A DNA stretch of 64,000 nucleotides from an uncultured Gemmatimonadales bacterium (GCA_947259315.1 CAMYLR010000003.1:1-64000); one strand, 5' to 3'. Shown: positions 1-12,207, numbered from the stretch's first letter. Program-made: numbers and translations. The notes: generated by a model not told the origin, from the letters alone.

Positions 1-687
1 CCGGAGAAGGAGCTACAACAGGCGAAGAATCTCGCCAAAGCAGCAAAACAGGCCGGTGTCAAGCACGTCGTCTGGTCGACGCTCGAGGACACTCGCAACT
101 GGATGTCTCTCGACGATGATCGGATGCCGACCCTGATGGAGAAGTACAAGGTTCCCCACTTCGATGCCAAGGGCGAAGCCGACCAGGAGTTCAAGGAGGC
201 TGGAGTCCCGACGACAAACCTGTTGACGTCATTCTATTGGGACAATTTCATCCATTTCGGGATGGGACCAACCCCGGGCCCTGATGGAGAGCTCGCGATA
301 GTGTTCCCGATGAATGGCGCCAAGCTGCCCGGGATCGCTGCCGAGGACATCGGCAAGTGCGCTCTTGGAATCTTCAAACGCGGTGACGAAATGATCGGCG
401 AGACGATCGGTATCGCGGGTGAGCACCTGACTGGTGATGAGATAGCGACCAAGATGAGTGATGTCCTGGGTAAGAAGATCGTCTACAACTCGGTGTCACC
501 TGAAGTCTATCGCGGGTTCGATTTCGACGGCGCTGACGACCTCGGCAACATGTTCCAGTTCAAGCGCGACTTCAATGCCGACTTTGTCGGTGCACGCGAT
601 CTGTCGCTGGCACGTGAGCTGAACCCAGAGCTAATGGACTTTGACACTTGGCTCGCCGCTAACGCGGATCGAATCCCGGTCGGTTGA
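1..687 (+). CDS. NmrA-like NAD(P)-binding protein (5' end outside window)
   Basis: The frame is open from base 1, so the N-terminus with the usual GxxGxxG nucleotide-binding loop is cut off; an internal ATG at 103 is not the start. The visible part begins with a helix rich in KNLAKAAKQAG followed by VKHVVWSTLED, the typical NmrA/HSCARG pattern in which a strand ends in S/T after 'a-g-v-k-h'. It then has the PTTNLLTSFYWDNF stretch seen in this atypical SDR group. Members bind NADP without clear catalytic activity and often act as redox sensors or regulators. The stop TGA overlaps the ATG of the following OsmC-like gene, so the two are probably co-translated. Family assignment is fairly secure; the role is inferred. 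Confidence 0.75.
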   Translation, partial: PEKELQQAKNLAKAAKQAGVKHVVWSTLEDTRNWMSLDDDRMPTLMEKYKVPHFDAKGEADQEFKEAGVPTTNLLTSFYWDNFIHFGMGPTPGPDGELAIVFPMNGAKLPGIAAEDIGKCALGIFKRGDEMIGETIGIAGEHLTGDEIATKMSDVLGKKIVYNSVSPEVYRGFDFDGADDLGNMFQFKRDFNADFVGARDLSLARELNPELMDFDTWLAANADRIPVG

Positions 688-1151
688 TGGCCGACCCGTT
701 CTATGTTTCGAACGTTGTAGTCAGCAAGGTGGAAGGGGTCCATCGTCGTGCCGAGCTCCCCGCTGAGGGCCGGTTCGACATGGGCGTCCACGGAGCGATC
801 AAGGCACACTACAAGCTCGACACGCCGGATCTGCCGTTGCCGGTCGACTACGTGGTCGCGTCCGCTGTTGGTTGAATGCTGGGAACGTTGAATGGCGCAC
901 TGGAGGTGCGCGGGATTCAGCTCGATGCCGACTCGATCGAGGCCACCGGCCGGGGGACAAACGAGATCGTCGACAAGCTGCCGGTGCTGACGTCGATACA
1001 CATCACGTATCGGCTCCGGATCCCCTCTGGGAGCCGGGAGACGGTCGATCGAGCGCTCGAGCGGCACCAATCGAAGTGTCCGACGGCGGCCACGCTCGCC
1101 AACTCGGTAGCGATCACCTGGGAAGCAGACATCGAGGAGGTCGCGGACTAG
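687..1151 (+). CDS. OsmC/Ohr-family selenoprotein (Sec at in-frame TGA 873-875)
   Basis: Read through the TGA at 873-875, this is a 154-residue OsmC-fold protein. The block DYVVASAVG-U-MLGTLNG (U63) matches the OsmC helix that normally carries the peroxidatic cysteine (as in LLLSALGACMTI of the fusion at 16877). The second conserved cysteine is present as KCPTAATL (C131). OsmC/Ohr proteins reduce organic hydroperoxides through this thiol pair; a selenol would be the attacking group here. Neither half is a complete OsmC domain alone, and the frame continues directly after the TGA. The ATG at 687 overlaps the upstream stop (TGATG); a TTG at 684 is the alternative. A SECIS-like hairpin follows at 895-911. 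NhaA starts 10 bases after the TAG. A sequencing error is possible but unlikely given two other such genes nearby. Confidence 0.9.
895..911 (+). promoter_or_regulatory. SECIS-like hairpin of the OsmC selenoprotein
   Basis: A perfect 6-bp stem GCGCAC/GTGCGC encloses the loop TGGAG. The loop begins 26 nt after the TGA at 873-875 and has G as its second base. This fits the general bacterial SECIS description: short apical loop with an early G, stem of at least 4 bp, roughly 16-37 nt past the UGA. Folding was judged by eye. Confidence 0.65.
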
Positions 1152-1160
1152 GTTCGCCGG

Positions 1161-2534
1161 ATGGTCGCCGCCCCGCACGACACGAACCAGGCTCGGAAGT
1201 TGAGCAGGCTCCGAGCGCGCCAACCGGTAAGATCCACGTTTCGCGAGTTCGTCCACCTCGAAGCGTCCGGCGGCGTCGTCCTGCTGTTCTGCACGATCGC
1301 CGCGTTCGCATGGGCCAACTCCCCCTTCCGAGAGAGCTACTTCGCGCTCTGGCACACACCGATCACGATCGAGTTCGGGTCGTACGTCATCGAGGAGTCG
1401 CTGCTGCATTGGATCAACGACGCCCTGATGGCGATTTTTTTCTTTGTCGTTGGTCTCGAGATCAAGCGCGAGATCCTGGCCGGCGAACTAGCTGAACCTC
1501 GCAAGGCCGCGCTGCCGATCGCGGCGGCGATCGGGGGTATGGTCGTTCCGGCGGCGATCTACGCGGTGTTGAACGCCGGTGGCGAGGGGGCCCGGGGGTG
1601 GGGGATCCCGATGGCCACCGACATCGCGTTTGCGCTCGCGGTGCTGACGGTGCTCGGAAGCAGAGTGCCGACCTCGCTCAAGGTGTTCTTGACCGCGCTG
1701 GCGATCGTCGACGACCTCGGGGCGATCCTCGTCATCGCGATCTTCTACGCCCACGGAGTGAGCTGGAACTGGTTGGGGATCGCCGCTGTTTTCTTGCTCC
1801 TGTGCGTGTTCGCCAACAAGGTCCATGTCCGACACCCGGTGCCGTACGCGCTGCTCGGCTTGGTCGTGTGGTTCGCGTTCTTGCAGTCCGGCGTGCACGC
1901 GACGGTGGCCGGCGTGTTGGTGGCGATGACGATCCCGGTTCGTCGGGCGATCGACAGCCAGCAGTTTCTCGATCGCACAAGGGGGCTTCTGCGTGACTTC
2001 GAGGAGGCATCGGCGTTCAAGTCGGCGCTCTTGGTGAACAGCGGACAGCAGGAAGCACTGCGTGCGCTTGAAGAGGCGTGCGAAAACGTGGAAACGCCGC
2101 TCCAGCGGCTGGAGAACACCCACCATGGGTGGGTCGTCTTCGGCGTTCTTCCGCTGTTTGCACTGGCGAACGCAGGGGTGACGATCGAGGAGAGCCTGCC
2201 GAGCTTGCTCGGCAGTCCCGTGGCGCTGGGCGTTGTTTTGGGTCTGGTCGTCGGAAAGCAGGTCGGCGTCACACTTTTCGCTTGGCTTAGTGTCCGGTTT
2301 GGGTTAGCGGCGATGCCGGAGGAGCTGAGCTGGGGCCAGGTCTACGGGGTGGCGTGGCTGGCGGGTATCGGTTTCACGATGTCGCTGTTTGTTGGAACGC
2401 TCGCTTTTGGCGAAGGCGAGCTTCTGAAGACCGCCAAACTGGCGATCCTGGTCGCGTCGGTCGCGTCGGGTTTGGTGGGTTACCTCATTTTGCGCCGGTT
2501 GTTCGCGGCCAAACCTGAGTTGGCACAAAAGTGA
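1161..2534 (+). CDS. nhaA: Na+/H+ antiporter NhaA
   Basis: The 457-residue protein matches NhaA throughout. Diagnostic blocks are [18 protein letters not shown] (about residues 93-110), [14 protein letters not shown] (149-162), the ion-binding aspartate pair in [11 protein letters not shown] (D184, D185), and late helices with [11 protein letters not shown]. It is predicted to be an inner-membrane protein with about 12 helices that exchanges cytoplasmic Na+ or Li+ for external protons, giving sodium and alkaline-pH tolerance. It is slightly longer than the usual 380-430 residues because of a hydrophilic loop around 265-310 (rich in E and L). The ATG at 1161 lies just after the OsmC stop, and the SDR gene begins inside its stop codon as GTGA, suggesting one transcript. 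Confidence 0.95.
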   Translation: MVAAPHDTNQARKLSRLRARQPVRSTFREFVHLEASGGVVLLFCTIAAFAWANSPFRESYFALWHTPITIEFGSYVIEESLLHWINDALMAIFFFVVGLEIKREILAGELAEPRKAALPIAAAIGGMVVPAAIYAVLNAGGEGARGWGIPMATDIAFALAVLTVLGSRVPTSLKVFLTALAIVDDLGAILVIAIFYAHGVSWNWLGIAAVFLLLCVFANKVHVRHPVPYALLGLVVWFAFLQSGVHATVAGVLVAMTIPVRRAIDSQQFLDRTRGLLRDFEEASAFKSALLVNSGQQEALRALEEACENVETPLQRLENTHHGWVVFGVLPLFALANAGVTIEESLPSLLGSPVALGVVLGLVVGKQVGVTLFAWLSVRFGLAAMPEELSWGQVYGVAWLAGIGFTMSLFVGTLAFGEGELLKTAKLAILVASVASGLVGYLILRRLFAAKPELAQK

Positions 2535-3304
2535 CGAACTCACGTTGGTCGCTGGAGGGTCGCCGTGCCTTGATCACCGGCGGCACGATGGGGATCGGGT
2601 TGGCGATCGCCCGCGAGTTTGTCGACCTGGGGGCGCACGTCGCTCTGGTCGCCAGAGACGAGGAGCGGCTGAAGCAGCGAGTCGATGAGCTCGCAGAACG
2701 AGCACAAGTCGAGGTGCACGGAGTGGCTCTCGACTTGAGCCAAGCGGAGGCTCCAGAGCGATCAAGAGCATGGCTCAGCGATCGATGGGACGGCCTCGAC
2801 GTCCTGGTCAACAACGTCGGAACCAACATCCGAAAACCCGCGCTGAGTTACAATCTCGACGAGTATCGATTACTGCTGGACGCGAATCTCACCAGTTGCT
2901 TCGAGCTCAGCCGGCAGTGCCATCCGCTGTTGCGTGCGGGGACCAAACCGGCGGTTGTCAACATCGCGTCGGTCGCGGGAATGACGCACATGCGGACGGG
3001 CGCACCCTATGCGATGAGCAAAGCCGCGATAATCCAGCTGACGCGGAATCTCGCCTGCGAGTGGGCGGCCGACGGGATCCGCGTCAACTGCATCGCACCC
3101 TGGTACATCGACACGCCGCTTGCCAAGACCGTCCTGCAAGACCCCGATTACCTCGACGAGGTGCTGCAGCGCACACCGCTTGGCCGCATCGGTCAACCGG
3201 AGGAAGTGGCCGCCGCGGCCGCGTTCCTGGCTATGGGGGCGGCTTCGTACATCACCGGGCAATGCGTGGCCGTCGACGGCGGCTTCATGCAGTACGGGTT
3301 CTAG
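2531..3304 (+). CDS. Short-chain dehydrogenase/reductase
   Basis: A classical SDR of 257 residues. The cofactor loop is TGGTMGIG (16-23), followed by NNVG (94-97) and the catalytic set S147, Y160 and K164 in SVAG...YAMSK. The C-terminus has the usual PEEVA and GQCVAVDGG blocks. Overall wording ([27 protein letters not shown]) resembles tropinone-reductase-like SDRs, but bacterial members of that branch have varied or unknown substrates. The GTG start overlaps the nhaA stop, so it is translationally coupled. It should be a soluble NAD(P)H oxidoreductase; the substrate cannot be told from sequence. Confidence 0.9.
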   Translation: MTNSRWSLEGRRALITGGTMGIGLAIAREFVDLGAHVALVARDEERLKQRVDELAERAQVEVHGVALDLSQAEAPERSRAWLSDRWDGLDVLVNNVGTNIRKPALSYNLDEYRLLLDANLTSCFELSRQCHPLLRAGTKPAVVNIASVAGMTHMRTGAPYAMSKAAIIQLTRNLACEWAADGIRVNCIAPWYIDTPLAKTVLQDPDYLDEVLQRTPLGRIGQPEEVAAAAAFLAMGAASYITGQCVAVDGGFMQYGF

Positions 3305-3451
3305 AACCCGCTCCACAGCGCTCTACCCCAGTAGGCGATTCTCCCACAACGGTGTCCGCCAGGCACTGACATCGTTCCACGCGTATCCCTGACTGACCTG
3401 CCCAGGGGAGGTCGTCTATCATCATTATGGACGCAAGGCCGAGGAGGCGGC

Positions 3452-4129
3452 GTGCAACAGACGGCTACGTTGACGAGCCCCTCGATACGGGGCCAAACGC
3501 TCGGTCACATATACCGACAGTACTTCGGTTGGTTTGTGGCCGTGGCGGCGGTCGTCCACGTGTTGGTGATCCTGTTCGCGGTCGTTCCGTCGATGGACCG
3601 CGGATTCGCCGCCAGCGGTGACGAGATCGCGGTCATCGACATCCCGCCGGAAACAAAGATCCCGCCGCCGCCCGAAGAGCTGGCTCGACCGGCCACGCCG
3701 GTGATCGCCACCGAGCTCATCGAGGAAGAGATCACGATCGCCGAGACCGAGATCGTCGAGGACGCACCGGTCATACAAACGGCTCCGATGCCGGTCGCGC
3801 CAGAGGTCTCGGAGACGTCGTTTGTCTTTACGCCTTATACGGTAAAGCCAAAGTGCCTGACCGGGTGCACGCCCAAAGAGCTGCTGAGCTTCTACCCGCC
3901 GTTGTCGAAGAAGGCAGGTATCTCATGCGACGTGAAAGTCGGGCTTCGCATCGATCTGTCAGGGAGGGTGACAAACACGATGATTCTCGATTCCAGCGGC
4001 CACCCACCGTGTGATCAGGCCGTGCAAAGGTGGGCCATGAGCACGTCTTGGTCGGTGGCTTACAATCGAGACCAACCGGTCGTTGTCTGGATCGCTCAAC
4101 CGATCAACATCACCGCCAAGCAACCTTGA
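3452..4129 (+). CDS. TonB-family energy-transducer-like protein
   Basis: The 225-residue protein has a short cytoplasmic N-terminus, one membrane helix (about 27-45, FVAVAAVVHVLVILFAVV) and a proline- and acid-rich periplasmic linker (IPPPPEELARPATP). Its C-terminal domain of about 90 residues has the TonB pattern: YPPLSKKAG..., VKVGLRIDLSGRVTNTMILDSSGHPPCDQAVQRW. It contains extra cysteines (KCLTGC, ISCDV, PPCDQ) that may form disulfides. TonB couples the proton gradient to outer-membrane receptors, but no exbB/exbD or receptor gene is adjacent. The start is a GTG at 3452; an ATG in a different frame precedes it. It converges on the LVIVD gene with a single base between stops and no terminator. 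Confidence 0.8.
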   Translation: MQQTATLTSPSIRGQTLGHIYRQYFGWFVAVAAVVHVLVILFAVVPSMDRGFAASGDEIAVIDIPPETKIPPPPEELARPATPVIATELIEEEITIAETEIVEDAPVIQTAPMPVAPEVSETSFVFTPYTVKPKCLTGCTPKELLSFYPPLSKKAGISCDVKVGLRIDLSGRVTNTMILDSSGHPPCDQAVQRWAMSTSWSVAYNRDQPVVVWIAQPINITAKQP

Positions 4130-4130
4130 T

Positions 4131-6107
4131 CTACTCGGCCGGGTACTGAGACCTCGGCTCGCCGGTCAACTCCAGCACCCACAACCCACTCGACATGTCG
4201 GAAACGAAGATCTTCCCTTTGTGGAGCTGGGCCCCGAACGCAAACGCTCGGTTCTCCTTGTAGGCGTCGCTGCTAGCGTCGGTCACGTACAGTGCGACCT
4301 CGCGACCTTGATCGTAGAGGTTGCCACGCGTGTCACCAGTCACGTCGACGACCCGAACACCACCCTGGTAATACGCGCTGTAGAGCTGGCCATCCTCAAC
4401 CCAATGGTTGTGAGCACCTGATTCGGGCACCTCGTAGCGCGAAATCTCGCGCGGGTTCTCGAGGTCGGAAATGTCGACGATGTGGATGTAGCCGCGGGGC
4501 TCGATCGGCTGGGTTATGTCAAACACCGCCGGGAACACTTCGTCACCGACGTAAGCGCGATTCCCGTCCACGTATACGCTATGTGTCCCGCGTGGTCCGC
4601 CGCCGCCCGGTCCGTAGATCGCCGGGGCATCGTACTTGAGTTGCCCGACGAACACCGGGTTGTCGGGGCTGCCGCCCTTGCCTGCGCCGCCGACGTCGAG
4701 AATGATCAAGCCGTCCTGCCAGTAGGCGAGATACGCTATGCCGTCCTCGACGTAGAGATCGTGCAGATAGCGGCCCGGCGTGTCGGTGTGCCACTCGGCG
4801 ACTTCACGCGGGTTCTCAGGATCGCTGACGTTGATGATGTGGAGCGCGCCATCGCCATCGTGCGTGGCGAAAATGTGATCGCCGTCGAAGAACGTGTTGT
4901 GAACGCCGCCCGGTACCGTCTCGGTGTACTCTGATACGATGGTTGGGTGGGCCGGGTCGGAGAGATCGAGAATCGCGATGCCGTTGGCGCGATTGGCCGC
5001 ACCCTCGCGGCTAAAGACACCGAGCGTCGCATCTTCGTTGACCTTGACGTCGAGCACGTAGCGGGCGTCGGTCGTGATGCTGTCGGTCATTACGGGTCGT
5101 GCTGGATCGGTGACATCGAAGACCAGGACCGCGTTCGACTCGGCCGTTCCGAGGTACGCGTAATCGCGTCCGTCGAGGCCAGTGAAAACCCGCAGATCTC
5201 CTGTAAGGCGATCGGCGACTGCACCGCGGCCCACGACCTTGAGATCGCGGCGAACCGAGCGCGGTTCGACGGTGACTACGTGTTCAGCCGTCTTGGTCCC
5301 AAGCACCGCTTCGATGAGATAGGTGCCCGGTTCATCGGCCACGAGCACGCCCTGGCCGTCGATCCACGCCCCGCCGGGTGATACGAACCAGCGTGGGTAG
5401 GTTGCCTCGCCACCGATCGAGAAGCGCCCGACCTGACCGGTCCGAAGCTGCTCTGGCCCGCTGATGGCGATCGCACCCGAAGGTGCTGGTGTCACTTGGA
5501 TCGTGAGGCTCGCCTGGGCGCCCGCGCCCGCTGCCGCCTCGGTCTCGAGCGCAGCCGAAGCCGAGCGATGGCTGGCGCTCACCGTGACCTGGCCCGGTGA
5601 GTGGGTAACCAGGTTGCCGAGCGGATCGATCGTTGCCACCGACGGATCGCTGGTCGACCAGACGAAGTCGCTGACGTCGGCGGCCAAATCGTCGCCGGAA
5701 CGTGTGCGCGCGGTTGCGGTCAGCGGGACCACGCCCCCGGCAGCGACCGTTGCCGGCAGCGGACCGATGTCGACCGACGTCGCCGCAGCCGGCGTCACGA
5801 CGACATTGACGCGAGCGATCGCCCGCGACCCAGCTCGGAAGACGAGCTGGCCCTCGCTCGGTGGACCGCTGGCGAACCGTGTGTTGTCGATCATCTGTCC
5901 CAAGCCCATGCTGGTCACGAAGCCCTGTACTTGTGCGTCCGGGATGACGTTGCCGGACCCGTCGTAGGCGGTAATCGAGAATGAGACGGTATCGCCCGAG
6001 GCAACGGAAACGGTGGTCGGTTGGACCTCGATCCGGGCGACTTCCTGGGCGATTGACGGTGAAACGAGCGCCAAGATTGGCAAAGTGGCGATCAACGAGC
6101 GCATCAT
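4131..6107 (-). CDS. Secreted Ig-like/LVIVD-repeat propeller protein, paralogue 1
   Basis: The 658-residue protein has a signal peptide (about 1-20, cleaved after PSIA), then Ig-like BIG2-type domains (ARIEVQPTTVSVASGDTV..., and a second with SVDIGPLPATVAAGG; WSTSDPSVATIDPLGN is the classic BIG2 signature). The C-terminal 370 residues hold LVIVD repeats such as IAILDLSDPAHPTIVSEY, LHIINVSDPENPREVAEW and IHIVDISDLENPREISRY, which form a beta-propeller. The ATG has a strong GGAGG upstream. Related genes lie at 6897-8792 and 14805-16748. The role is unknown: the architecture is that of an exported binding or scaffold protein, with no catalytic motif seen. Confidence 0.88.
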   Translation of the reverse strand: MMRSLIATLPILALVSPSIAQEVARIEVQPTTVSVASGDTVSFSITAYDGSGNVIPDAQVQGFVTSMGLGQMIDNTRFASGPPSEGQLVFRAGSRAIARVNVVVTPAAATSVDIGPLPATVAAGGVVPLTATARTRSGDDLAADVSDFVWSTSDPSVATIDPLGNLVTHSPGQVTVSASHRSASAALETEAAAGAGAQASLTIQVTPAPSGAIAISGPEQLRTGQVGRFSIGGEATYPRWFVSPGGAWIDGQGVLVADEPGTYLIEAVLGTKTAEHVVTVEPRSVRRDLKVVGRGAVADRLTGDLRVFTGLDGRDYAYLGTAESNAVLVFDVTDPARPVMTDSITTDARYVLDVKVNEDATLGVFSREGAANRANGIAILDLSDPAHPTIVSEYTETVPGGVHNTFFDGDHIFATHDGDGALHIINVSDPENPREVAEWHTDTPGRYLHDLYVEDGIAYLAYWQDGLIILDVGGAGKGGSPDNPVFVGQLKYDAPAIYGPGGGGPRGTHSVYVDGNRAYVGDEVFPAVFDITQPIEPRGYIHIVDISDLENPREISRYEVPESGAHNHWVEDGQLYSAYYQGGVRVVDVTGDTRGNLYDQGREVALYVTDASSDAYKENRAFAFGAQLHKGKIFVSDMSSGLWVLELTGEPRSQYPAE

Positions 6108-6219
6108 TCAGGGCCTCCGCGAGTCATGTTCTGCGCAGCAGGGATTGTGAAAGCGGGCATAACCTATGCGTCTGTTACGGTAACGACGAGCACCACCACG
6201 CTCGTGCTCAACCGATCGC

Positions 6220-6295
6220 TGGGGAGTAGCTCAACTGGCAGAGCGCCGCGCTGTTAACGCGGTGGTTGCAGGTTCGAATCCTGCCTCCCCAGCCA
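6220..6295 (+). tRNA. tRNA-Asn (GTT anticodon), CCA encoded
   Basis: A complete cloverleaf: acceptor stem TGGGGAG (6220-6226) pairs with CTCCCCA (6285-6291), discriminator G6292, then encoded CCA (6293-6295). The D-arm is AGCTC...GAGC. The anticodon stem CCGCG/CGCGG (6246-6250, 6258-6262) encloses the loop CTGTTAA, giving anticodon GTT at 6253-6255. The T-arm contains GGTTCGAATC. The CCA ends one base before the stop codon of the convergent LOG gene. No integrase or repeated tRNA end is nearby, so there is no sign of use as an attachment site. Confidence 0.97.
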
Positions 6296-6296
6296 G

Positions 6297-6872
6297 CTAG
6301 CGGCGATCGACCCACTTCACCGCGGTGGGTGCCTCATAGTGCTCGATTCTCTCGAGTAAAACCCCAGGGTCGGTCTCAACGATCAGCATCGTGCGGTGTT
6401 CAGCGCCTATGAAGCGGTGGTCGACGGCGTGATCGAGGAAAGCGACCAGCGGATCGTAGTAGCCATCGACGTTGAGTATCGCGCACGGCTTGGCGTGGTA
6501 ACCGAGTTGGGCCAACGTCCACACCTCGGCGAGTTCCTCGAGCGTCCCGAGGCCGCCCGGCAGGGCCACAAAGGCGTCCGAGATGTCGATGATGTGCGCC
6601 TTGCGCGTATGCATCGTATCGACGACGCGAAGATCGGTCACTCCGGCGTGGCCCAATTCCAGGTCCGCCAACGCCTCGGGGATGACGCCCACGACCTCGC
6701 CGCCACCGTCGAGTGCGGCGTCGGCTAACGCCCCCATGAGCCCGACGTCGCCACCACCATACACCAACCCCATGCCGCGGTCGGCGATGAGCCGACCCAT
6801 CGCCTCGGCCGCCGCTCTATAAGAGTCGCGACGGCCGCAGCTCGAGCCACAAAAGACGCTAATCCACTTCAT
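6297..6872 (-). CDS. LOG-family (TIGR00730) nucleotide phosphoribohydrolase
   Basis: The 191-residue protein has the family pattern from end to end: ISVFCGSS at the N-terminus, GLVYGGGDVGLMGALADAAL (36-54), GVIPEAL, and the signature PGGLGTLEE (105-113) after HTRKAHIIDISDAFVAL. LOG proteins cleave nucleoside 5'-monophosphates (for example cytokinin riboside monophosphates) into base and ribose 5-phosphate; in bacteria the usual substrate is often AMP-like and the role is debated. It is a soluble Rossmann-fold protein. The gene sits alone between tRNA-Asn and an LVIVD gene. Older 'lysine decarboxylase' annotations of this family are misleading. Confidence 0.93.
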   Translation of the reverse strand: MKWISVFCGSSCGRRDSYRAAAEAMGRLIADRGMGLVYGGGDVGLMGALADAALDGGGEVVGVIPEALADLELGHAGVTDLRVVDTMHTRKAHIIDISDAFVALPGGLGTLEELAEVWTLAQLGYHAKPCAILNVDGYYDPLVAFLDHAVDHRFIGAEHRTMLIVETDPGVLLERIEHYEAPTAVKWVDRR

Positions 6873-6896
6873 CGAGCGGCGATGGACGATTCGACG

Positions 6897-8792
6897 CTAT
6901 GAGATCGGCCGGTCTCCGGTCGGGACCCATTTGTGGATCCACAGGCCAGAGTTGAAATCGGCGGAGAAGATCTTGTCGTCGTAGTACATCGCACCCCAAT
7001 TCATCGGTGCGTTCGGGACGCGCACGTTCTCTCTCGCGCCGGTTAAGAAAAAGTCGATCTCGCGACCTTGCTCGTAGAGATCGCCACGTAGCTCGCCCGA
7101 AACATCGAGCGCACGGAGCCCCGCGTTGTAGTAGCCGATGTAAAGCGTCTCCTGATCATCCTCGATCCACAAGTTGTGCGCACCGGCTTCGGGCACTTCG
7201 TACTTGGCGACCTCGACCGGGTTCTCGAGATCGGTGACGTCGAAGACGTGAACGTACCCACTCGGCTGGAACACCGACTCCGGGTCCCAATCAGGTGGGA
7301 AGATCTCGTCGCCGGTGAAGACGTAGTTCTTCCATCGCCAAGCGACGTGAGTGTTGCCCTGCGGGTAGTAGACCCGCGATACGAACACCGGTTCGGTGGG
7401 CGTGCCGCCCTTGCCGGCGCCGCCCAGATCGAGGATCACGAGTCCGTCATCCCAGTACGATAGATACGCGATCCCGTCCTTGATGAAGATGTCGTGCAAC
7501 ACACGGTTCGGGTTTTCGAGTCCCCAGCGACCGACCTCGCGTGGGTTGTTGCGATCCGAAACATCGATGATGTGCATGTCCCGCGTACCGCCGTGAGTGG
7601 CGTAGACGAGGTCACCGACGATGAAGACGTTGTGAACACCACCGGATACGGTTTCCGTGTACTCGCTGATGATCGTCGGGTGCAGGGGATCGGCGAGATC
7701 GAGGATTACGATCCCGTTGCGGCGGCTGGCCGCTCCCTCGCGGGTTATGACCGCAAAGCCCGCATCGGCGTTCACCTTGACGTCGTTAACACGCCTCGCG
7801 TCGACGACGATCGAGTCAGACAAAACCGGGTTCGATGGATCGGTGACGTCGTACACGCGCATCTTGGTATCGTGGAAGCTGCCCACGTAGGCGGCGTTCT
7901 TGTACAACCACAGGTCCCCGGTGTGGGCCGCGGCCAGCGCACCATGACCGACCAACTCGAGCTTGCGATCGAACTCGCGCTTGTCCACGAGAAGCGTGAT
8001 GAGCGCGGTCGAACCGGCGAACTCAGCGGCAACGGTGTACTCGCCCGGTTCCTCGGCGACAAACGCGGCCCCCTCAGTCACCTGACCGCCTTTGCCCCCA
8101 ATAACCGTGTAGCGCGGGTACGAGCCGCTAGGCAGGGGCTGACCGTCGAGCGTCGGTAACAATCGGTACACATCACCCGTGCGAAGCGCACCTAATCGGG
8201 CGGCGAGCCCCAGATCGCCCGCAGGTGCTTCCGAGACGGCGATTCGCTGGGAAGCCGAGACACCACCGGTCTGCGCAGTGATCACCGCAGTGCCAGGCTC
8301 CAGGGCCACGAGATATCCGCTCATCACATCGGCAACGGTCTGGTCGCTCGAACTCCAGCTGATATCGGAGCTCCATACTCGATGTCCCAATCGATCGTGC
8401 ACTTTCGCGTGTAGTGGCATCCACGAGGTCTCCACGATCGCCGTCGTCGGCATCGTCAGCTCGATCGAAGCCGGTGGCAAGGGCCGGACGGCGACCGGGA
8501 TGGTGGTGTGTTTGTCGCCGACCATTACGCCGATCTCTCGTTCGCCGACCGCGTAGGCGATAAACGTCCCGGTGGCGTCGATCGTCCCCACCTCGTACGA
8601 CGTAAACCACTGCATCGGTGCCTCGAGGACGTTACCGTCGTTATCGTAGGCGGTCGCGATCATACGCACGGTATCGCCAACCGATGCCTCGACCGAGCTC
8701 GGCTGGATCTCGACCCGAGCCACGTCCTGAGCTTTCAGTGGCCCAGACCATGCAGAGAGAATCAATAGAAACGCGAGGTTTTTTCTGAACAC
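6897..8792 (-). CDS. Secreted Ig-like/LVIVD-repeat propeller protein, paralogue 2
   Basis: The 631-residue paralogue of 4131-6107 starts at a GTG with GGAGG seven bases upstream. It has a signal peptide (about 1-21, ending PLKA), a first Ig-like domain (VARVEIQPSSVEASVGDTV, with GTIDATGTF), a second with WSSSDQTVADVMSGYLV, then LVIVD repeats (IVILDLADPLHPTIISEY, MHIIDVSDRNNPREVGRW, VHVFDVTDLENPVEVAKY). The block around DGLVILDLGGAGKGGTPTEP is nearly the same as in paralogue 1. It differs in having WRWKNYVFTGDEIFPP, shared with paralogue 3. Exported, function unknown. Confidence 0.88.
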   Translation of the reverse strand: MFRKNLAFLLILSAWSGPLKAQDVARVEIQPSSVEASVGDTVRMIATAYDNDGNVLEAPMQWFTSYEVGTIDATGTFIAYAVGEREIGVMVGDKHTTIPVAVRPLPPASIELTMPTTAIVETSWMPLHAKVHDRLGHRVWSSDISWSSSDQTVADVMSGYLVALEPGTAVITAQTGGVSASQRIAVSEAPAGDLGLAARLGALRTGDVYRLLPTLDGQPLPSGSYPRYTVIGGKGGQVTEGAAFVAEEPGEYTVAAEFAGSTALITLLVDKREFDRKLELVGHGALAAAHTGDLWLYKNAAYVGSFHDTKMRVYDVTDPSNPVLSDSIVVDARRVNDVKVNADAGFAVITREGAASRRNGIVILDLADPLHPTIISEYTETVSGGVHNVFIVGDLVYATHGGTRDMHIIDVSDRNNPREVGRWGLENPNRVLHDIFIKDGIAYLSYWDDGLVILDLGGAGKGGTPTEPVFVSRVYYPQGNTHVAWRWKNYVFTGDEIFPPDWDPESVFQPSGYVHVFDVTDLENPVEVAKYEVPEAGAHNLWIEDDQETLYIGYYNAGLRALDVSGELRGDLYEQGREIDFFLTGARENVRVPNAPMNWGAMYYDDKIFSADFNSGLWIHKWVPTGDRPIS

Positions 8793-8833
8793 GACGACCT
8801 CCGGTCAATCGATAGGAATGGAAACAAGCGCTG

Positions 8834-9543
8834 ATGCGGAACCAAGATTCTAGAGCGGTAGTCCCCGGAACGCCAAGAACGATCAGCTATCGGACATGGC
8901 TGCTCGCCTATGCGGCGGTCTCGGCGGCGCTGCTGGCACCGCTGTACATCTATCGAGCCAGCATGCTCATCCGCGGCGCCTTCATCGAGTCGGTACCGGC
9001 GTTAATTCTCATCGTTGCCCTCCTGTTGTCGCTCGGCGTCGCGATAACCCTGCGGCGCACGGGGCAACGCTGCATGCCGTGGTTGTTGCTGGCGTTGCTT
9101 TGTCTGGTACTGGCTGGTGAAGAGGCGAGTTGGGGACGTGAGGCGGTGATGGGAAGAGTGCTGATCCCGGCCGACGACAAGTGGGACCTTCACAACTGGT
9201 TGGTACACCATGTCGGAGCCCGGTTGACGGTCGTCGATTGGACCTCACGGGTGGGGATCGTGGTCGCGTCGATCGTCGGACTGGTGGCCACAGCCGCCGT
9301 CTTGCTAGCTGTGCTCAGGGCGATTCAGGAAGGTAAGGTCGGGCTACCCGTGGGGTTTTTGCTGATCGCGGCGGGGTGGGCGCTGCTCGCGATGACGGTT
9401 GACTTTCTCGATCTCGCCCTGGCTCACTTTCTCAATATCGTCGGGATCTACAAGTGGGCGATCGAGGAGTCCGCGGAGATTATGACGGTGACCGCGATCG
9501 CGTTTGTGCCGCTGGTACGGGGTTGGCAACTCTGGCGCGACCG

Positions 9544-9547
<4 letters not shown>
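8834..9547 (+). CDS. Polytopic membrane protein of unknown function
   Basis: The 237-residue protein has about six membrane helices (roughly 22-42, 50-72, 82-98, 140-162, 172-195 and 213-230). Polar residues are concentrated in conserved-looking motifs at membrane edges: GEEASWGRE just after helix 3, DKWDLHNW before helix 4, and EESAEI before helix 6. Such an arrangement of E, H and W residues suggests a ligand or metal site, but I recognise no characterised family. The ATG at 8834 is divergent from the LVIVD gene. Its stop TAG overlaps that of acnA on the other strand (CTAG at 9544-9547). Confidence 0.7.

Positions 9548-12207
<2,660 letters not shown>

Noticed and set aside
873-875. Pseudogene or sequencing error as the reason for the TGA in the OsmC gene
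   Set aside because: Cannot be fully excluded for one gene, but three unrelated genes with the same change at catalytic Cys, all otherwise intact and followed by hairpins, make it improbable.
507-1409. Long minus-strand ORF (300 codons) over the OsmC and nhaA region
   Set aside because: Arg/Asp/Val-rich composition with no family pattern, antisense to clear genes; a shadow of high-GC coding sequence.
6220-6295. tRNA-Asn as an integration site
   Set aside because: No integrase, no repeated tRNA 3' end and no composition shift on either side.
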